A DNA stretch of 64,000 bases. Origin: Siderastrea radians (lineage: Eukaryota > Cnidaria > Anthozoa > Scleractinia > Rhizangiidae). The position numbers and the translations under genes were made by a program. Below the pieces are notes generated by a model. That model was not told where the DNA came from. It made no database searches and worked only from the letters and a program-made list of their open reading frames with translations. The stretch is taken from the NCBI GenBank assembly GCA_964017195.1, contig OZ024900.1, positions 25,504,429 through 25,568,428 on the forward strand, in the 5' to 3' direction. This document shows, piece after piece, positions 59,319 through 64,000 of this stretch. The first letter of the stretch is position 1. Every line of letters starts with the position of its first letter.

Positions 59319-59501
59319 CAGTTGAATCTCGACAACTCGAACCTCAGTATCTCGAACTTCTCGCTAACTCAAATGAAAACCATGGAACCCCGGTATAACG
59401 ATGTGCCAAGAAACTGGCAAATGTGTTCGTGATAACGGGGGTTCCGCCGTTATATTGGGGTACTTTTCCATAGGGGTCTTCGTTATATCGGAGTTCCACT
59501 G
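59319..59501. mobile_element. 183-bp pogo-like MITE with TA duplication
   Basis: CAGTTGAATCTCGACAACTC to GGAGTTCCACTG, flanked by TA on both sides (59317-59318, 59502-59503). Contains TATAACG and CGTTATAT motifs. Confidence 0.65.
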
Positions 59502-59503
59502 TA

Positions 59504-60538
59504 ACTCAGCGATATTTCTAAAGGTTTTACACGTGCTTTACCTAACGGCTAGAGTTATGAGGATTCTTCTGTAAGACATACCGTATATATTTTGGAACTT
59601 ACAAAATTGTTTGAAATCTAGTAAGAAGTGTGACTTGTGAAACAAATAATTATGCTAAGTTAAAAATCATATCAGAAAGAAAAAGCTTCAAATCCTTCAA
59701 TGGCCAATCTTGACAGGTCACGTTACGTGTGACTAGTACATGTAATTTCTTTATTTTTTGGGTGACTAGCTCGCAATGCATAACAAATGTTCATGTAAGC
59801 ACGCTCGTCCAGAAAAACGTCATCGGTTCCACACGCATTGCATGCCTATGATTACGTCATGGAACAAAAGTGTCCAAAAAAGAGAGGGATAAATAAAATA
59901 AAACCAGAGACAACGGCCGTGTTGAAATAGGGTGAGCCGTGCTCACACACGCCCATCCAATAAGTCAAGACTCAGTCAGCTCTCAGTCAGCCTCGAAGAA
60001 AAGTCCATTGAAGGGTTTCCCAATATTTAGGCTACTATCAGTGACTCGTTATCATTGTAATAAATGTACACGTGACATCTTCATTGTATCTCAATGAAAA
60101 TATTTCCCGGACTGCGACAACCGCCGGTTTTAAGAGGGTGACTGCTTGAGAGACCTACTGTTGATCTTTTCTTTGCACAATCAAATTGGTGTGAATCGCC
60201 CAACGAGAAACGTCCTTACTACCAGTGAAGTTGGCAAAAAAAAGGCTGCCCGCTCACAGGGCAGCCATTCTACTAATTCAACAGAAAGACTCGATGGATG
60301 TTTGTTCGCAATTTCTTGGTCCCTGTTTGTCTGTTGGCAGTGCCCATGCAGGCTCTCAGGTCAATCCCAGCACGCCTTGCCACGCCTCTAGTGATTGGTT
60401 TTCTTCTGCTTTTTTGAAATAAAATAGTTTTGTATGTTCCTAGCAGATATTTCTTATAACTGATTAAAATTTCTAGATGCTGTCAAGCAATATCTCTCGC
60501 TGTCATCTTCTAGGCTTGTCTACTCTTACTTCTTTTGC
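59504..60538. other. Intergenic stretch
   Basis: No gene recognised. A CRE-like TTACGTCA lies at about 59853. Two overlapping plus ORFs at 60146-60422 share no family I know. The left part should include any 3' UTR of the sulfotransferase pseudogene. Confidence 0.4.
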
Positions 60539-61781
60539 TTAGCTTGTCCACTTTTCATAGCCGAGCACATCCATGAGATCACCGCAGACATCTTCCACTG
60601 CTCTTATGAAGGCCTCAGGGGCGTTTTTCCACTTGTCAATGACAGCTGAAGGATTTCTATGAAGGGAATAGGGATCAAACTCCGCTGCTTTACTCTCGTG
60701 ACTCATATGTCCATTTATCCATTCCTGAACACTGACTGGCCAATCAAATCCCGCGAACCTGTACAGATCCTGTGCTATATTTATCGTATTCAGCACAAGA
60801 TCCTCGCAGCGGATTACTTTAAAGCGATTCTTAAGCCAGGGCGGAGGGGATATTAAACCAAGGCGCAAGTTCTGTACTATGGGATAACAAACCCTGCGAA
60901 CATTTTCCGGCGGAAAGCTTGGATCCAAGTGGTTCTTTATCCATTTAACAGAGATAACCACGGAGTACACAAGAGCTCTTGGGTCGCGAACCAAGTGGAC
61001 TACTTTGACATCATATTGGTTGGGCTGTTGGAAAAGTTCCTTTAAGACTTGAATTGTTTTGTTGGGTAACCTGTCAGTCAAAATCTTGATAACCGTATGA
61101 TTATGGGAGTTACAAGCTTTACTAAGCAGAGTTTTTGAAAACGGAGCGTATTTTTTGGGGCATAAAGTCCCACTCGTGAGTGCCTACTACGTCGGCGAAA
61201 AGGGCTCTTAGAAAAAGCAACAGGATTGAATTACTGATATCGCTAAACTCGCATTGGAATAAGCTGTTGATTACTTTAAGAGAAACGTCTGTGTAATTTT
61301 TCTGCTCTCTTCCTTCAATGAACAATTGCACGTCGAATAAATTGCAAATAACGGTGTGTAATGGTTCAAACCAATACATAACATCTGGGTTACTGTTAAA
61401 AATCTATCCAAAAAAAGACGATCCGCCTCTACCTGGGCTCAATAGGATGAGATTTTTTTCCTGCAGGAACCGTCTGAGACTGTTCTTTACTTTCATTTCC
61501 CACGCTCTGCCTTTTCTTGCGCTCGTTTCCCTGCAGGGAAATGTCTCGTTTTACTGTGATATCCGACTGATTATTTGTTGTTTTCTCTGTTTGTGGGGCT
61601 CTGCTTGTCCACTGTTGACGCAGTTCTCTTTCGAGGTTTTGAAGACTGAAATATTCTCCCAAACTGTTGGAAGACATTACCTGAATGAAATGCAGGCTTG
61701 GTTTCCCTGTTAACGCTGGAAATACAGCAAGGAAACCGAAAAGCAGAACAAAAGTATGAAAAATATCGCCCTGCACCTCAT
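60539..61781 (-). pseudogene. Carbohydrate sulfotransferase (CHST1/2/4-7 group), frameshifted
   Basis: Golgi type II enzyme family that moves sulfate from PAPS to C6 of GlcNAc/Gal/GalNAc. Minus strand: an ATG at 61781 opens a short cytosolic stretch and membrane anchor (MRCRAIFFILLFCFSVSLLY). A Gln/Arg/Lys-rich stem follows in another frame (to QTVPAGK), then ILLSPGRGGSSFFG (5'-PAPS loop, about 61410-61450), FNSNPDVMYWFEPLH, the 3'-PAPS motif KVVHLVRDPRALVYSV (about 61000), FKVIRCEDLVLNTINIA and a C-terminal VCGDLMDVLGYEKW to the stop at 60539. Breaks: an extra A in A7 (61453-61459) and in A5 (61132-61136), a TAG at 61404-61406 where GELFN-like residues are expected, and a frame change after the anchor. 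The last 180 codons are intact. The homopolymer shifts could be assembly errors, but the TAG argues for a real pseudogene. No introns seen. Confidence 0.82.
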
Positions 61782-61895
61782 GACTAGACCTAGCAGCACT
61801 CTTGACTCGTGTTCCTTTTCTCGAGCAACTTTCTTTGTTTCTATCGAGAAAGACAGAAAAAAAACTGGAACCAACTGCTTGAATAAAAAAAGCAT

Positions 61896-61897
61896 AC

Positions 61898-61928
<31 letters not shown>

Positions 61929-61936
61929 AAACAAAA
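61896..61936. repeat. (AAAAC)n low-complexity tract
   Basis: AAAACAAAACAAAACAAAAC with flanking A-rich DNA, upstream of the sulfotransferase start. It makes the minus-strand Phe-rich ORF extension here meaningless. Confidence 0.9.
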
Positions 61937-62512
61937 AACTAGTTCTTAGACATCTGGTAATCTGTGCTCTCATTTGTCCTCGTCAGTTTGCTCCATCCCG
62001 GAGAGCCCGCGATCCATAATTGTGCCCTATCAACGCTGTACGCTGTAAAACAAACCCCTTCATAATCAAACCCTACAATGTATTGTAATTTTACTTCGAT
62101 ATAACGCAAAGCTAACAAGGCGGATGGTCCAAAATAGCTGAAAATACAGGAAACAAGGAAATAAAAAACCGAATTTCTACTGGAACTATAATTACACCTG
62201 GGGCAAATCTTCTACATCCAGTTCCAATGGGAATTTGGAAATGCTGTTTTCTAAAGAAGCAAGGAAACCTGGAAAACGCTGAGAAAATCCTTGGAGCAAG
62301 TCAAGAACCAAAAACAAACAAAACACACACACGTAGTCTACATAATATGGGACGGAGTCCTGGGATAGGAGACTTGTCTGGCCACTGATGAAAAGAATAA
62401 GCAATTTGCTAACTGATTTCAGTTGAAACCTGGAATGCGCTCTGGTTCCACCAAAATCTTTAAAAGAACGATCAACCCATTAAGAGTAATTTAAGCTATA
62501 TGGATTAATGTG
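61937..62512. other. 5' flank of the sulfotransferase pseudogene
   Basis: Non-coding as far as I can tell. A minus frame at 62404-62192 ends SLENSISKFPLELDVEDLPQ before a GTGTAA, which could be a coding exon, but I cannot link it to a gene. Confidence 0.3.
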
Positions 62513-62515
62513 TTA

Positions 62516-63451
62516 TGCATGGTTCAATTTTACCTGTTACCATCCCCCCCGGGCAACCCCGGGGACAAGTTCAGCCCTTCGGTCCCGGGGGTGGGGAATT
62601 GTTTGAAGCCGTCTTGTCCCGGGGGGAGGGGGGCGGGGTAAATCGAAAATAACTTCTTGTTCTTGTGAAGTACGTCACTTCTCGGTTCACGCCGGACCGC
62701 GTGGAGAAGACTGCCTATTTCCACTGAGAATCGCTAGAATTTGCAGCAGACTGCGGGTTAGAGAAGAGTAATCTCTCAAAATTAAAATCTGTATTCGAAG
62801 GTACTTTTTTTTAAAATTGTTAAACGAATGTGCGTTTGATGCGTACTCGAATGGATGGCATTCGTCACAAACAAAGAAATATTTCTTCAGCGTATTTCTG
62901 TATATACTAAGACGACTTAAATAGACCCTATATGAAAACGGATGCACGCGTACGGCTTTATATTAAACAGAGGTCTCAGTCCAGTGTTCATTCTTATGAA
63001 ACAAGCTAAGAAGAACTCCTTTAAAATGCTGCCAGCAATTTGTTCAAGGGCCTCTTGTGCGTATGTGCTAGATTTAGAATAAATCACGTGGCGAAGACCA
63101 TTTCTTTACCTGCTAGTCGTATGACAGTGCGGTTAGAGGTTTTTCTTCAGTTTTCTTTTTCAAATATAGTGTTCATGTTTTCATTACATTATACATGTAG
63201 TGTCCTTCGTTCAAGAAACTCTAGAAAAGCGTTTAAGTTCTTATCAAAACGTCTGGTTTTGCTGTTGTACGGAAATCTATGCTTTACACAAAACAACGTA
63301 TTTGTGGTCGATGAAGAGTCCCGGGGGTGGGGAATTGTCTCTTTCTGCATGCCCGGGGGTGGGGAATAGACCGCCAAATGAGAACAAAATTGCAAATCCC
63401 CGGGGGTATGCCCGGAGGGGGGCATGGTAACAGGTAGAATTGAACCATGCA
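62516..63451. mobile_element. 936-bp MITE with TTA duplication
   Basis: TIRs TGCATGGTTCAATTTTACCT (left) and TGCATGGTTCAATTCTACCT (from the right) continue to CTGTTACCAT and are flanked by TTA (62513-62515, 63452-63454). A 3-bp TTA/TAA target suggests PIF/Harbinger. Subterminal CCCGGGGGTGGGGAAT motifs recur near 62584, 63320 and 63351. No transposase ORF. Confidence 0.8.
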
Positions 63452-63454
63452 TTA

Positions 63455-64000
63455 CCAAACCTGAAGTCATACAGTCACCTACTTTCGGCTTCCCTTGACT
63501 CTGTTCAGGACTAAATTCACTAGTACAACAACTTGGATTGAAAACGAATCAAAACAAAACGAAATTTAGCTCAATGAATTCAGCCAGCTAAACATTCTAT
63601 TTCTTCCTAGTGAAGAAAATAATTGACATTATTTCAAGAATGCTTCAGGTTTCTATAGAAATCAAAAGCGGATAGGTTAATTGTTGTTTAATATAGTACA
63701 GCCTATCACAGAAGAGGTTTCGTACGTATAAGTCAAAGAAACAATAGCGCTTATGCTATGTACTACTCTAAATTTGATCGAGAAGTGAATGTTTTTATAA
63801 AAATGTTGACTGCGATGTCGCTTACGAACACTTAACAACAGAGGACAAGACCCGGCAGTTGGAAATTAACAAAAGTGGTCGTGGTCACTTACGGGAGCGG
63901 TCGCCAAGAGAGCTTTCGATTACAAGAGTGGTCGCAAGGAGAGCTTCCACTGTAAAATTTACCTTTTTTTCGTAAGCCGAACTTGCGTCAGTAGTGCCTT
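63455..64000. other. Right edge, non-coding, with GCGGTCGC repeat
   Basis: No gene seen. At 63880-63955, ACTTACGGGAGCGGTCGCC and AAGAGTGGTCGCAAGGAGAG form a diverged tandem pair related to the cluster at 18105-18290. Confidence 0.45.

Noticed and set aside
61437..61917. Long N-terminal Phe-rich extension of the sulfotransferase
   Set aside because: It begins in an AAAAC low-complexity tract; the ATG at 61781 with its own membrane anchor is a better start.

Overview
The window is nuclear DNA from an animal, most likely an anthozoan cnidarian and probably a stony coral. The basis is GT-AG-spliced animal genes (a Frizzled receptor, a LARP4-type La-related protein, a carbohydrate sulfotransferase), AT-rich introns, and a very dense load of DNA transposons, Penelope-like and LINE fragments, MITEs and foldback elements. 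The species-level guess is inference; the rest is read from the sequence.

Layout. All three recognisable genes lie on the minus strand. (1) 1-483: N-terminal part of a Frizzled-5/8-type Wnt receptor (signal peptide plus a complete ten-cysteine CRD), cut off by the left edge. (2) 484-9429: intergenic DNA with small foldback and TIR elements. (3) 9430-57310: one gene fills three quarters of the window, a LARP4/4B orthologue that I could reassemble from 21 exons (1,788 nt of CDS, 595 residues). Every exon joins in phase, all introns are GT-AG except one GC-AG, and the protein runs PAM2 motif, La motif, RRM-like domain, asparagine/arginine-rich linker, proline-rich motifs and a C-terminal motif shared with vertebrate LARP4. 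(4) 57311-60538: upstream/intergenic DNA with a paired CCAAT box and pogo-like MITEs. (5) 60539-61781: a Golgi-type carbohydrate sulfotransferase, nearly full length but broken by two one-base frameshifts and a stop. (6) 61782-64000: non-coding DNA with a TTA-flanked MITE.

The LARP4 introns act as a trap for transposons. They hold two 1.6-kb Tc1-like copies, an inverted pair of 1.5-kb TTAA elements, two 384-bp TTAA MITEs, a Tc1/mariner remnant with a paired-type HTH, a hAT-like element carrying a CGGBP1-like BED finger, a Penelope-like element with a GIY-YIG endonuclease, three LINE 3' ends, an inactivated 2.7-kb member of a DDE-like multicopy family, and several minisatellites. Many have clear target-site duplications (TA, TTA, TTAA, 6 bp, 9 bp, 14 bp), which date and order the insertions. 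The most unusual pattern is a set of five near-perfect palindromes (37-220 bp) with TAGCCTG-like ends and 8-9 bp duplications.
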